64,000 nucleotides of DNA. Origin: Paradevosia shaoguanensis. Its GTDB lineage: Bacteria; Pseudomonadota; Alphaproteobacteria; Rhizobiales; Devosiaceae. The DNA lies in NCBI RefSeq assembly GCF_016801025.1, contig NZ_CP068983.1, positions 3,526,501 to 3,590,500 of the forward strand, written 5' to 3'. The notes below the pieces were generated by a model that did not search any database, was not told the origin of the DNA, and saw nothing but the letters and a program-made list of their open reading frames with translations. Below are positions 11,117 through 19,223 of the stretch, piece after piece. The translations under genes were made by a program, and so were the position numbers. Within the stretch, counting starts at the first letter, position 1. Every line of letters starts with the position of its first letter.

Positions 11117-11602
11117 ATGGCGCGTTTGAACGAACTCCGCGACAACGAGGGTTCCTCCAAGACCCGCGTCCGTATTGGACGCGGTATCGGCTCGGGCAAG
11201 GGCAAGACCGGTGGTCGTGGCGGCAAGGGCCAGACCGCTCGTTCGGGCGTTGCCATCAACGGCTTCGAAGGCGGCCAGATGCCCCTTCACATGCGCATGC
11301 CGAAGCGCGGCTTCAATTCGCACAATCCCGCCAAGTGGAACGTCGTGCGTCTTGACCGCATCCAGGCTGCGATCGATGCCGGCAAGCTCGACGCGAAGAA
11401 CGTGATCGACGAGGCTGCCCTGGTTGCCGCCGGCGTCGTGCGTCGCGCCAAGGACGGCGTCCGCCTGGTCGCCACCGGTGAATTCACTGCCAAGAAGGTT
11501 ACCTTCAAGGTTGCTCACGCTTCTGCCGGTGCCAAGGCCGCTATTGAAGCTGCTGGCGGCAAGGTCGATATCCCTGAGGCAAAAGTGACGGCTGAAGCCT
11601 AA
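11117..11602 (+). CDS. rplO: 50S ribosomal protein L15
   Basis: L15 is a late-assembly 50S protein. The ATG at 11117 gives [23 protein letters not shown], the usual N-terminus, and 161 residues. A GTG three codons upstream is possible but less likely. The glycine-rich segment [20 protein letters not shown] is near residues 25-44. It is followed after 30 bases by secY. Confidence 0.97.
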   Translation: MARLNELRDNEGSSKTRVRIGRGIGSGKGKTGGRGGKGQTARSGVAINGFEGGQMPLHMRMPKRGFNSHNPAKWNVVRLDRIQAAIDAGKLDAKNVIDEAALVAAGVVRRAKDGVRLVATGEFTAKKVTFKVAHASAGAKAAIEAAGGKVDIPEAKVTAEA

Positions 11603-11632
11603 GGGCTCCGGCCCTTAGTTTGGGGAGCGATT

Positions 11633-12967
11633 ATGGCGTCCGCAGCCGAGCAACTGGCTAGAAATCTTAATTTCGCGACCTTCGCCAAGGCGAAGGCCCT
11701 GCAGCAGCGCATCTGGTTCACTCTGGGCGCGCTGCTCGTTTATCGTCTGGGCACCTATATCCCGGTGCCCGGCATCGACCCGGGTGCCTTTGCGCAGAGC
11801 TTCCAGAGCTCCTCGCAGGGCATTTTCGGCATGCTCGATCTCTTCGCCGGTGGCGCCGTGCAGCGCATGGCGATCTTCGCGCTCAACCTCATCCCCTACA
11901 TCACGGCCTCGATCGTGATCCAGGTCATCACGACCGCTTCGCCGCGCCTCGAGGCGCTGCGCAAGGAAGGGGAGAGCGGGCGCCGCAAGATCAACCAGTA
12001 TACGCGCTATCTCGCCGTGGTCTTCTGTGCCGTGCAGGCCTATGGCATCGCCATTGGCCTCGAAGCGAGCCAGGGCGTGGTGCTCAATCCGGGCTGGTTC
12101 TTCCGCCTCTCGACCGTGATTACCCTCGTGGGTGGCACGATGTTCCTGATGTGGCTGGGCGAGCAGATCACCTCGCGCGGTGTCGGCAACGGCATTTCGC
12201 TGATCATCTTCGCCGGTATCGTGGCCAACCTGCCCACGACCATCGTGCAGACCCTCGAGCTCACCCGCCAGGGCGCGCTTTCGGGCCTGGCTGGCCTCGG
12301 CATCCTGGTGCTGGCCATCGTCGTGATCGGCGTGATCGTCTTCTTCGAGCGCGCCCAAAGGCGGCTTCTGATCCAGTATCCGAAGCGGCAAGTGGGCAAC
12401 AAGATGTTCCAGGGCGATACCTCGCACCTGCCGCTCAAGCTCAATACCTCGGGTGTTATCCCGGTGATCTTCGGCTCGTCGCTGCTTCTGCTGCCGGCCA
12501 CGATCGCGGGCTTTGCCGCCCAGGGTAATGCGCCGCAATGGCTTCAGGTGACGGCCGCCCTGCTTGGACGTGGACAGCCTCTCTATCTGATCCTGTTCGC
12601 CGTCCTGATCATCTTCTTCTCGTTCTTCTACACGGCCATCGTGTTCAATCCGCAGGATACCGCGGATAACCTGAAGCGGTCGGGTGGGTTCATTCCGGGC
12701 ATCCGTCCGGGCGAGAGGACCGCGCAGTACATCGACTACGTGCTTACCCGCATTACGGTCGTCGGTGCCCTCTACCTGACAGTGATCGCGCTCATTCCTG
12801 AGCTCATTCACAGCCAGCTCAACGTCAGCCAGTTCATCGGCGGTACGTCGCTGCTGATCATGGTCACGGTGACCCTGGATACGATCTCGCAGATCCAGAG
12901 CCATCTCATCGCCCAGCAGTATGAAGGGCTGGTCAAGAAATCGCGGCTTGGGGGCAAGCGTCGATGA
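11633..12967 (+). CDS. secY: Protein translocase subunit SecY
   Basis: SecY is the channel-forming subunit of the SecYEG translocon in the inner membrane. The 444 residues contain about ten hydrophobic helices. Signatures include the plug region IPVPGIDPGAF, the TM2 block GGAVQRMAIFALNLIPYITASI and the cytosolic C5 loop GFIPGIRPGERTAQYIDYVLTRIT. The end overlaps adk by four bases (ATGA), a common secY-adk arrangement. Confidence 0.98.
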   Translation: MASAAEQLARNLNFATFAKAKALQQRIWFTLGALLVYRLGTYIPVPGIDPGAFAQSFQSSSQGIFGMLDLFAGGAVQRMAIFALNLIPYITASIVIQVITTASPRLEALRKEGESGRRKINQYTRYLAVVFCAVQAYGIAIGLEASQGVVLNPGWFFRLSTVITLVGGTMFLMWLGEQITSRGVGNGISLIIFAGIVANLPTTIVQTLELTRQGALSGLAGLGILVLAIVVIGVIVFFERAQRRLLIQYPKRQVGNKMFQGDTSHLPLKLNTSGVIPVIFGSSLLLLPATIAGFAAQGNAPQWLQVTAALLGRGQPLYLILFAVLIIFFSFFYTAIVFNPQDTADNLKRSGGFIPGIRPGERTAQYIDYVLTRITVVGALYLTVIALIPELIHSQLNVSQFIGGTSLLIMVTVTLDTISQIQSHLIAQQYEGLVKKSRLGGKRR

Positions 12968-13545
12968 GGTTGATACTTCTGGGCCCGCCGGGGGCGGGGA
13001 AGGGGACGCAGGCAAAGGTCCTGGTGGACACTTACGGCATCCCCCAACTCTCGACCGGCGATATCCTTCGCTCGGCCATTGCCAACAAGACCCCGCTTGG
13101 TCTTGCGGCGAAGGAAGTGATGGATCGTGGCGATCTGGTCTCGGACGAGATCGTCAACGGCATCGTCTCGGAGCGTCTCGACGCTCCGGACTGCAAGGCC
13201 GGGTTCGTGCTCGACGGTTTCCCGCGGACCATTCCGCAGGCCGAGGCGCTCGACAAGATGCTTGTCGAAAAGGGCATGCACCTGAACGCCGTGGTCGAGA
13301 TCAAGGCGGAACCGGAAGTTCTCATCGCCCGGATCATCAACCGGGCGCGCGAGAGCGCCGCTGCCACGGGCCAGACCCGGGCCGACGATAACGAAGAAGT
13401 GTTGCGTAACCGTCTGAACGTCTATCGCGATCAGACCGCCCCCCTGGTCGAGTATTACCGGGGGAAGGGGCTGCTCAAGACGGTCGACGGCATGGCCGAG
13501 GTGGAAGAAGTCACCCAGGCCATTCGGCAGGCAGTCGAGAACTAG
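12964..13545 (+). CDS. adk: Adenylate kinase (short form)
   Basis: Adenylate kinase interconverts AMP plus ATP with two ADP. The P-loop GPPGAGKGTQ is at residues 7-16, the AMP-binding LSTGDILR near 29-36 and DGFPRT near 81-86. At 193 residues this is the short form with a small LID lacking the four-cysteine zinc site. The start overlaps the secY stop by four bases. Confidence 0.98.
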   Translation: MRLILLGPPGAGKGTQAKVLVDTYGIPQLSTGDILRSAIANKTPLGLAAKEVMDRGDLVSDEIVNGIVSERLDAPDCKAGFVLDGFPRTIPQAEALDKMLVEKGMHLNAVVEIKAEPEVLIARIINRARESAAATGQTRADDNEEVLRNRLNVYRDQTAPLVEYYRGKGLLKTVDGMAEVEEVTQAIRQAVEN

Positions 13546-13570
13546 CAAAATCGGATTTATGCAGGGCCTG

Positions 13571-13599
13571 TTGACTCGGGTGCTACAAATCCTTAAAGA
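13571..13599 (+). promoter_or_regulatory. Possible promoter ahead of rpsM
   Basis: TTGACT at 13571-13576 and TAAAGA at 13594-13599 are separated by 17 bases in the 182-base gap after adk. This is the longest gap inside the ribosomal block and lies where the alpha operon begins. The -10 box is poor. Reading by eye only. Confidence 0.3.
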
Positions 13600-13727
13600 A
13601 CCGCCCAGTCTCATGGATTATTGGACTGGATTCGGTTCCTCAGTTTGGGTTGGGGGAGCGAAAGCCGGTCCCTTGTTGTTGAACGGCGCGGGCACAACCG
13701 ACCCGCGTTGATTGAAGGAGAGCAGAC

Positions 13728-14096
13728 GTGGCTCGTATTGCTGGCGTCAATATCCCGACGAATAAGCGCGTACTCATCGCGCTTCAGTATATTCACGGGA
13801 TCGGCCCGAAGAAGGCCGAAGAAATCATCGAGAAGGTCGGTATTCCGGCCGACCGTCGCGTCAATGAACTGACCGACGCCGAAGTGATCCAGATCCGTGA
13901 GACGATTGACCGCGATTACGTGGTCGAGGGCGATCTTCGCCGTAACGTCGCTATGAACATCAAGCGGCTCATGGACCTCGGCAATTACCGTGGTCTGCGT
14001 CATCGCCGCGGTCTGCCGGTGCGTGGTCAGCGGACCCACACCAATGCCCGCACCCGCAAGGGTCCGGCAAAGCCGATCGCCGGCAAGAAGAAATAA
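13728..14096 (+). CDS. rpsM: 30S ribosomal protein S13 (GTG start)
   Basis: S13 lies at the top of the 30S head and contacts L5 and P-site tRNA. The start codon is GTG, preceded by AAGGAGAG, and gives [26 protein letters not shown]. The product is 122 residues ending [29 protein letters not shown], a typical S13 tail. It starts the alpha-operon part (rpsM, rpsK, rpoA, rplQ) after adk. Confidence 0.98.
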   Translation: MARIAGVNIPTNKRVLIALQYIHGIGPKKAEEIIEKVGIPADRRVNELTDAEVIQIRETIDRDYVVEGDLRRNVAMNIKRLMDLGNYRGLRHRRGLPVRGQRTHTNARTRKGPAKPIAGKKK

Positions 14097-14173
14097 GGAT
14101 CGTCCCGGTCCTTCGGTGGAGCCGCTGGGGCAATCCGGCTTACGGCGGCAATGATATCGAATAGAGGAACTAA

Positions 14174-14566
14174 ATGGCTAAAGCTGAAGTCGCGCGCGTC
14201 CGTCGCAAGGAGCGCAAGAATATCACGTCCGGCGTCGCACATGTGAACGCCTCCTTCAACAACACCATGATTACGATCACGGACGTGCAGGGGAACACCA
14301 TCTCCTGGTCGTCTTCGGGCGTGATGGGCTTCAAGGGTTCGCGCAAGTCGACCCCGTATGCCGCCCAGGTTGCCGCCGAAGATGCCGCCAAGAAGGCGCA
14401 GGAACACGGCATGAAGACCCTCGAGGTCGAAGTGCGCGGTCCCGGTTCGGGCCGTGAGTCCGCACTGCGTGCGCTCCAGGCTGCCGGCTTTAACGTCACC
14501 AGCATCCGGGACGTCACCTCGATCCCGCACAACGGCTGCCGTCCGCGCAAGCGCCGTCGCGTCTAA
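14174..14566 (+). CDS. rpsK: 30S ribosomal protein S11
   Basis: S11 is a platform protein of the 30S subunit near the E site. The 130-residue product contains [21 protein letters not shown] and the C-terminal [21 protein letters not shown], both diagnostic. The 77 bases before it contain no gene. Confidence 0.98.
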   Translation: MAKAEVARVRRKERKNITSGVAHVNASFNNTMITITDVQGNTISWSSSGVMGFKGSRKSTPYAAQVAAEDAAKKAQEHGMKTLEVEVRGPGSGRESALRALQAAGFNVTSIRDVTSIPHNGCRPRKRRRV

Positions 14567-14610
14567 CCCCGTTGCGGGGTTCGGCTCCCGACCGTCACAG
14601 GCCGGGAGCG
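14563..14610 (+). other. Two short hairpins between rpsK and rpoA
   Basis: A hairpin starting at the rpsK stop (AACCCCG/CGGGGTT, 3-base loop) and a second with GCTCCCG and CGGGAGC arms lie in the 102-base gap before rpoA. Neither has a T-run, so they look more like mRNA-stability or processing structures than terminators. Confidence 0.35.
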
Positions 14611-14668
14611 GCATTGCATTTGCGGCACAGCGGCCGGGCGAGGGCCGCACTTTTGAAAGGACGTTACC

Positions 14669-15688
14669 GTGACCATCCAGAGGAACTGGCAGGAATTAAT
14701 CAAGCCGACCAAGCTGGACATTGTTTCGGGCAGCGATAACGCGCGCGTGGCTTCGGTCGTGGCCGAGCCGCTTGAGCGCGGCTATGGTCTTACCCTGGGC
14801 AACGCTCTGCGTCGCGTGCTGCTGTCGTCCCTGCAGGGCGCTGCAGTCACCGCGATCCAGATCGACGGCATTCTGCACGAATTCTCTTCGCTCCCTGGCG
14901 TGCGCGAGGACATTACCGACCTCGTCCTGAACGTCAAGGAAATCGCCGTCAAGATGAACGCCGAAGGCCCGAAGCGCCTGACCCTCTCCAAGCAGGGTCC
15001 GGGTGCCGTGGTTGCCGGCGACATCAAGGTGTCGGGCGATATCGAAGTTCTCAATCCCGAGCTCGTGATCTGCCATCTCGACGATGGCGCCGAGATCAAC
15101 ATCGAGTTCACCGTCAATACCGGCAAGGGTTATGTCCCTGCCGACCGTAACCGTCCCGAGGACGCGCCCATCGGCTATATCCCTGTCGATGCGCTGTTCT
15201 CGCCGGTGCGCCGTGTCTCCTACAAGGTCGACGCCACCCGTGAGGGCCAGGTTCTCGACTACGATAAGCTGACCCTTCAGGTCGAGACCAACGGCGCGGT
15301 GACCCCGGAAGACGCCGTGGCTTATGCCGCGCGCATCCTCCAGGACCAGCTCACGGTTTTCGTCAACTTCGAAGAGCCGACCAAGGAAAAGGCCCAGGAC
15401 ACCGTCCCGGAACTCGCCTTCAATCCTGCTCTGCTCAAGAAGGTGGACGAGCTGGAGCTCTCCGTGCGTTCGGCGAACTGCCTGAAGAACGACAACATCG
15501 TGTACATTGGCGACCTCATCCAGAAAACCGAGGCCGAAATGCTCCGCACTCCCAATTTCGGGCGCAAGTCGCTCAACGAAATCAAGGAAGTGCTGGCGCA
15601 GATGGGTCTGCATCTGGGCATGGACGTGGCCAACTGGCCGCCTGAAAACATCGACGACCTCGCCAAGCGCTACGAAGATCATTATTGA
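14669..15688 (+). CDS. rpoA: DNA-directed RNA polymerase subunit alpha (GTG start)
   Basis: The alpha subunit dimerises to seed RNA polymerase assembly, and its C-terminal domain touches UP elements and activators. The start is GTG with GAAAGGA upstream and gives [17 protein letters not shown]. The N-terminal domain (about 1-235) includes [17 protein letters not shown]. The C-terminal domain (about 250-339) includes [26 protein letters not shown]. The 339-residue length is normal for alphaproteobacteria. Confidence 0.99.
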   Translation: MTIQRNWQELIKPTKLDIVSGSDNARVASVVAEPLERGYGLTLGNALRRVLLSSLQGAAVTAIQIDGILHEFSSLPGVREDITDLVLNVKEIAVKMNAEGPKRLTLSKQGPGAVVAGDIKVSGDIEVLNPELVICHLDDGAEINIEFTVNTGKGYVPADRNRPEDAPIGYIPVDALFSPVRRVSYKVDATREGQVLDYDKLTLQVETNGAVTPEDAVAYAARILQDQLTVFVNFEEPTKEKAQDTVPELAFNPALLKKVDELELSVRSANCLKNDNIVYIGDLIQKTEAEMLRTPNFGRKSLNEIKEVLAQMGLHLGMDVANWPPENIDDLAKRYEDHY

Positions 15689-15727
15689 TCTCGCGCAAGG
15701 CTTCGAAAGCTTTTAAGGAGACTACAA

Positions 15728-16156
15728 ATGCGCCACGGTAATGCCGGCCGCAAACTCAACCGGACCTCGAGCCATCGCAAGGCGATGTTCGCGAACATGT
15801 CCGCAGCTCTCATCAAGCATGAGCAGATCGTGACCACCTTGCCCAAGGCCAAGGAACTGCGTCCGATCGTCGAGAAGCTGATCACCCTTGCAAAGCGCGG
15901 CGACCTGCATGCCCGCCGCCAGGCCATCGCGCAGATCCGCGACGAAGACCAGGTCAAGAAGCTGTTCGACGTGCTCGGCGGCCGCTACAAGGATCGTCAG
16001 GGTGGCTACACCCGCATCCTCAAGGCCGGCTTCCGCTATGGCGACAACGCCCCGGTGGCCGTGATCGAATTCGTCGACCGCGACGTGAACGCGAAGGGCC
16101 AGGATTCGGGCCCGACCGCCGAGCGCGAAGAGATCGAGGAAGCCGCCGCCGCGTAA
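15728..16156 (+). CDS. rplQ: 50S ribosomal protein L17
   Basis: L17 is a 50S protein near the exit tunnel. The 142-residue product begins [20 protein letters not shown], the family signature, and contains [33 protein letters not shown] lies upstream of the ATG. This is the last gene of the ribosomal block and is followed by a strong terminator. Confidence 0.98.
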   Translation: MRHGNAGRKLNRTSSHRKAMFANMSAALIKHEQIVTTLPKAKELRPIVEKLITLAKRGDLHARRQAIAQIRDEDQVKKLFDVLGGRYKDRQGGYTRILKAGFRYGDNAPVAVIEFVDRDVNAKGQDSGPTAEREEIEEAAAA

Positions 16157-16180
16157 GCGGGCAGTGGTTCAGGAATTGAA

Positions 16181-16210
16181 ACGGCCGCGGGGCAACCCGC
16201 GGCCGTTTTT
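16181..16210 (+). terminator. Intrinsic terminator after rplQ
   Basis: The arms ACGGCCGCGG and CCGCGGCCGT form a 10-bp GC-rich stem with a short loop, followed directly by TTTT. It lies 24 bases after the rplQ stop and ends the ribosomal protein block. Confidence 0.9.
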
Positions 16211-16500
16211 GGTTTTGGGGGCTGGGGGTGCTCGGGGTACCCGACCCCCCTTAGGGTTGGGCAGTGCCAACCGTGCCTCTTGCGCGCTTCGTGATCCGGC
16301 AATTGGATTGGGAGGGGGGCGCTGAGGTGGCTCCTGGTATGAAGCCGCGGGTGTTAGCTCTTGTTGCCACCCCCACCCCTGTCCCCTCCCCGCAAGGGGG
16401 AGGGAGACTTGCTGGCTTGATCTCGTCTCCAATCGCCGCGCTTTCGTAGGAAGAGGAAGCTGCGAGACCCTGTTGGCTTGATAGCGTTCCCAACCGCCGC
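16211..16500. other. Gene-free spacer after the ribosomal block
   Basis: I see no credible gene. The stretch includes a C-rich/G-rich palindromic piece (about 16368-16405, CCCCTCCCCGCAAGGGGGAGGG), similar in style to pieces near 63.38 kb. Open frames here have no ribosome binding site and no recognisable protein. Confidence 0.6.
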
Positions 16501-16586
16501 ACTTCCCCGGCCGTAGAGCCAGGCCCATGGATGGCGCCACTCGAGTGGCGTGGTGCAATAGGCCCCGGGTCTTCGCCCGGGGAAGT
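16501..16586 (+). repeat. 86-base dispersed palindromic element, copy 1
   Basis: This copy has end arms ACTTCCCCGG and CCGGGGAAGT, a centre CCACTCGAGTGG, and the conserved TGCAATAGGCCCCGG segment. It is followed by GGTGGTGGGG. The left arm has one change (GCCAGG for GCCGGGG). It lies between the rplQ terminator and the kinase genes. Confidence 0.85.
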
Positions 16587-16644
16587 TCGGTGGTGGGGTG
16601 GGGGCGGAGGTGGCGCGATAGCGCGGGGGATAGAGCTCCTAGGG

Positions 16645-16677
16645 AGCAGGAGGCAGGAGGCAGGAGGCAGGAGGAGC
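16645..16677. repeat. 7-base tandem repeat (AGGAGGC type)
   Basis: About four consecutive units of a GGAGGCA-type heptamer lie just downstream of the convergent kinase gene stop. Such short tandem tracts can vary in copy number by slippage. No gene function is evident. Confidence 0.7.
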
Positions 16678-16690
16678 ACCGGTCGGCGCG

Positions 16691-17227
16691 CTATCGCTCC
16701 AGTCCCCATGCCTCATAGCAGGCGTTCAGCTCCCGCATCGTGCGCAGTTCCAGCATCGGCAAACCCGACCTGCGCAGCAGCTCGACGTCGCGCTCCCGTT
16801 TCCGCGGCTGCTCGATTGCGATGAAGTGGATCATGTCCCAGTTCAGCCGGTCTTCGCCGCCTTCCAGAGCGCCGGGGCGGTTGGGTTCGAAGAGGGTTCG
16901 GCGAATATAGCGGAAGAGGCTGCGGGTGGGTTCGTTGCCGGTGAGGATGATGCCGGTGGCGCGGTCAAGGCGCTCGGAGAGGGCGCCGAAATAGTTGCCT
17001 TCCATGACCCAACGTTCGCCCGTGATCGCCTCCCGGTGGAGGCGCTCGAAGTCTGGGCGGGGACGGGGCTGCCAGTTGGTGTTGGGGAGGTGGAAGAGGA
17101 GGTCGAGATGGAAGACGGGCAGTTCGAGCTTGCGGCCGAGGGCGACCGAAAGGGTGGATTTGCCGCTGTTGGAGGGGCCGCAGATGCAGAGGCGCGGACC
17201 GAAGGTTTCGAGCGCCGGCGGATTCAT
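16691..17227 (-). CDS. P-loop kinase, topology-modulation/adenylate-kinase-like (paralogue 2)
   Basis: This is a small P-loop NTPase of 178 residues starting MNPPALETFGPRLCICGPSNSGKSTLSVALGRK, with the Walker A motif GPSNSGKS near residues 18-25. The pattern HLDLLFHLPNTNW and WVMEGNYFGAL matches small kinases annotated as DNA topology modulation (FlaR-like) or adenylate-kinase-like proteins; the substrate is unknown. It is a clear paralogue of the gene just upstream, whose stop overlaps its start by four bases (ATGA). A longer reading through that gene is out of frame and rejected. Confidence 0.85.
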   Translation of the reverse strand: MNPPALETFGPRLCICGPSNSGKSTLSVALGRKLELPVFHLDLLFHLPNTNWQPRPRPDFERLHREAITGERWVMEGNYFGALSERLDRATGIILTGNEPTRSLFRYIRRTLFEPNRPGALEGGEDRLNWDMIHFIAIEQPRKRERDVELLRRSGLPMLELRTMRELNACYEAWGLER

Positions 17228-17775
17228 GGTGCGATCGGGCGGGTGAGGCCCCAGGCGCGGTAGTAGCGGTTGATCTCGGCCATGGAGTTCATGCGCACCA
17301 CGGGAACGCCGGCATCGGCCAGCATGGCGTCGTATTTGCCGTAATTGCGCGACTGGACGAAGAGCAGCCAGTGGATCATTTCCCATTTCACGCTGTCCTT
17401 GTTTCCTTCGAGCGCGCCGAAGCGCTTGGTCTGGAACAGGGTGCGGTTGAAATAGCGCATGAGGTTGGCGAGGCGCGGGGCGCGCACGAGGATCACGCCG
17501 GTGGCGCGGGCGAAGCGCCGGGGCATGGCCGAGGAATAATTGCCATCCATCACCCAGCTGTCGCCCTCGATGGCGGCGTCGTGAAGGGCATAGAACTCCT
17601 CCTTGGGGCGCTGTTCCCAATCGGTATTGGGGAGATGGAAGAACAGGTCGAGATGAATGGCGGGAATGCCCAGCTTGCGGCCGATGGCCGTAGCGAGCGT
17701 GGACTTGCCGTTGCTGGAGGGACCGAGAATACAAATGCGGCGGCCAAGCGCAGCCAGAGGCAGCGGGTCGTTCAT
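17224..17775 (-). CDS. P-loop kinase, topology-modulation/adenylate-kinase-like (paralogue 1)
   Basis: This 183-residue P-loop protein has Walker A GPSSNGKS near residues 18-25. It then has HLDLFFHLPNTDWEQRP and WVMDGNYSSAMPRRFARATGVILVRAP, where the NGNY-like segment resembles the nucleoside-binding part of small kinases. It matches the downstream gene block for block, so the pair arose by tandem duplication. It lies 74 bases after the decarboxylase, beyond that gene's terminator. I see no clear promoter, so read-through may feed it. Confidence 0.88.
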   Translation of the reverse strand: MNDPLPLAALGRRICILGPSSNGKSTLATAIGRKLGIPAIHLDLFFHLPNTDWEQRPKEEFYALHDAAIEGDSWVMDGNYSSAMPRRFARATGVILVRAPRLANLMRYFNRTLFQTKRFGALEGNKDSVKWEMIHWLLFVQSRNYGKYDAMLADAGVPVVRMNSMAEINRYYRAWGLTRPIAP

Positions 17776-17788
17776 AGCGTTTCACCGG

Positions 17789-17827
17789 AAAAGAAAAGGG
17801 CCGCTCCCGTAGAACGGAAGCGGCCCC
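17789..17827 (-). terminator. Intrinsic terminator of the decarboxylase gene
   Basis: Read on the minus strand, GGGCCGCT pairs with AGCGGCCC around a short loop, followed by a T-rich run (complement of 17789-17797). It starts about 22 bases after the stop codon of the decarboxylase. Confidence 0.85.
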
Positions 17828-17849
17828 CTGGTCAAGAGTGTTGCGACGC

Positions 17850-19031
17850 TTACTGGTCGTCCTTGCCGGTGAAGATCTCGTCGACCCAGTACTGGTCGCG
17901 GCGATCGAAACCGTTGAACGGGGTGAGCGAGGCCTGGGTGTAGGCGCCCATCAGGCCGAACTCGACCCAGTCGTCCTCGTCGATGTCGGAGGGCAGCATG
18001 AAGGTCTGCGGCAGCACGTCATAGCTGTCGCAGGTCGGGCCCCAGACGGTGAAGCCTTCGAACTGGCCGTCATTGTCGTGCACGCGGGCGCCGCGCCAGA
18101 CGCGGACGGCGGGGGTGAAGTGCATGAACTTCACTTCCATCAGCGCGCCGTAGGCGCCGTCGTTGAGGTAGACCGAGATGCCGCCGCGCTGGTGCTTCAC
18201 GCGCAGCAGCAGGGAGGTGGACGAGGTGACCATGGCGCGGCCCGGCTCGATGATGAGTTCGGGCTTGGAGCCGGAGAAGTTGTCCTTCACGGCCTGGTCG
18301 ATGGTCTCGAAATAATAGTCCATCGGCGGCGCTTCGCTGGTCGGGTAGGGGGCCGGGTAGCCGCCGCCGATATTGAGGCGCTTGAGCTCGATGCCGGATT
18401 CCCTGGCGATGTTGGCCGCTGCCGCGATGTGACGCTCATAGGCGTAGGCGTCTTCGCACTGGCTGCCGACGTGGAAGCAGAGCGAGGGGGTGTAGCCCAT
18501 CTGCTCGACCATCTGCACGATCTCGATGGCGCCCTGTTCCATGACGCCGAACTTGGTGCCGAAGTCATAGGACTTGAGCGCCTTGCCGGCCTTGAAGCGG
18601 GTGGTGACCTCGACGTCCTTGGACGGCGACACGATCGCCGCCAGCTGATCGAGCTGGGACGGATGGTCGATGGTGAAGGAGCGGATGCCGAACTCTTCGT
18701 AGGCGCGTTCGATCTCGCGCCTGTTCTTGATCGGGTTGTTGTAGTGCATCACCGCGCCAGGAGCGTAGTCGCGGATGAGCTCCATCTCGGTGTTGGAGGC
18801 GACGTCAAACGCCTTCAAACCTTCGCGATGCAGGATCTGGATGATGTGCGGGGAAGGGTTGCACTTGACCGCATAGGTCAGCAGCCCGTCAAAGCCCTTT
18901 TTGAAAACCTTCTTGGCCTTGATCAGCTCGCGCTCGGAGAACAGGAAGCTCGGAAAATCCGGAGCTTCCGCCGCGATCAGGGCGGAGGTGTTCGGATAGA
19001 CCTGGGTCGGCGCAGTCACTTGATCGTTCAT
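17850..19031 (-). CDS. Ornithine/lysine decarboxylase, PLP fold type III
   Basis: This cytosolic enzyme converts ornithine (or lysine) to putrescine (or cadaverine), the first step of polyamine synthesis. The 393 residues have the alanine-racemase-like barrel with YAVKCNP (PLP lysine at residue 56), FHVGSQ (187-191), the glycine-rich phosphate loop IGGGYPAPYP (221-230), EPGRAM (262-267) and GPTCDSYD (catalytic Cys334, Asp335). This is the eukaryotic-like ODC class common in Hyphomicrobiales. Substrate choice between ornithine and lysine cannot be read with confidence. The leader is long and may be regulatory. Confidence 0.93.
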   Translation of the reverse strand: MNDQVTAPTQVYPNTSALIAAEAPDFPSFLFSERELIKAKKVFKKGFDGLLTYAVKCNPSPHIIQILHREGLKAFDVASNTEMELIRDYAPGAVMHYNNPIKNRREIERAYEEFGIRSFTIDHPSQLDQLAAIVSPSKDVEVTTRFKAGKALKSYDFGTKFGVMEQGAIEIVQMVEQMGYTPSLCFHVGSQCEDAYAYERHIAAAANIARESGIELKRLNIGGGYPAPYPTSEAPPMDYYFETIDQAVKDNFSGSKPELIIEPGRAMVTSSTSLLLRVKHQRGGISVYLNDGAYGALMEVKFMHFTPAVRVWRGARVHDNDGQFEGFTVWGPTCDSYDVLPQTFMLPSDIDEDDWVEFGLMGAYTQASLTPFNGFDRRDQYWVDEIFTGKDDQ

Positions 19032-19200
19032 GACGAAGGCCTTTTGTAAAAGGGTGAAAGAAGCGCTGCATATAGGAAGAGTTGACCCCTAGCGCAAATG
19101 ATAATTCGCCCCATTTCAAGTGGTGTTTTGTGACACCTTAATGGCGCCAAAATCCGGGCGCTTCTCGCGAGGCAGACAAGAGGCGCAAGTATCCAGAATG
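19032..19200 (-). promoter_or_regulatory. Leader of the decarboxylase gene, candidate speF-type RNA element
   Basis: Alphaproteobacterial ornithine decarboxylase genes often carry the speF leader RNA motif upstream. I could not align this leader to that motif from memory. A hairpin (CCTTTT/AAAAGG, 19040-19053 on the plus strand) lies directly before the start codon and holds the likely ribosome binding site AAGG in its 3' arm. That arrangement could gate translation. Confidence 0.35.
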
Positions 19201-19223
19201 CCTTCTGTTTTTGGAGTGGAACC

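Noticed and set aside
16691-17785. 364-residue fused reading of the two kinase genes
   Set aside because: The first half is out of frame relative to the real upstream kinase. Two overlapping genes explain both halves.
18889-19119. Possible leader peptide overlapping the decarboxylase start
   Set aside because: It begins with TTG, has no clear ribosome binding site, runs deep into the gene out of frame, and does not resemble the known speF leader peptide of gammaproteobacteria.
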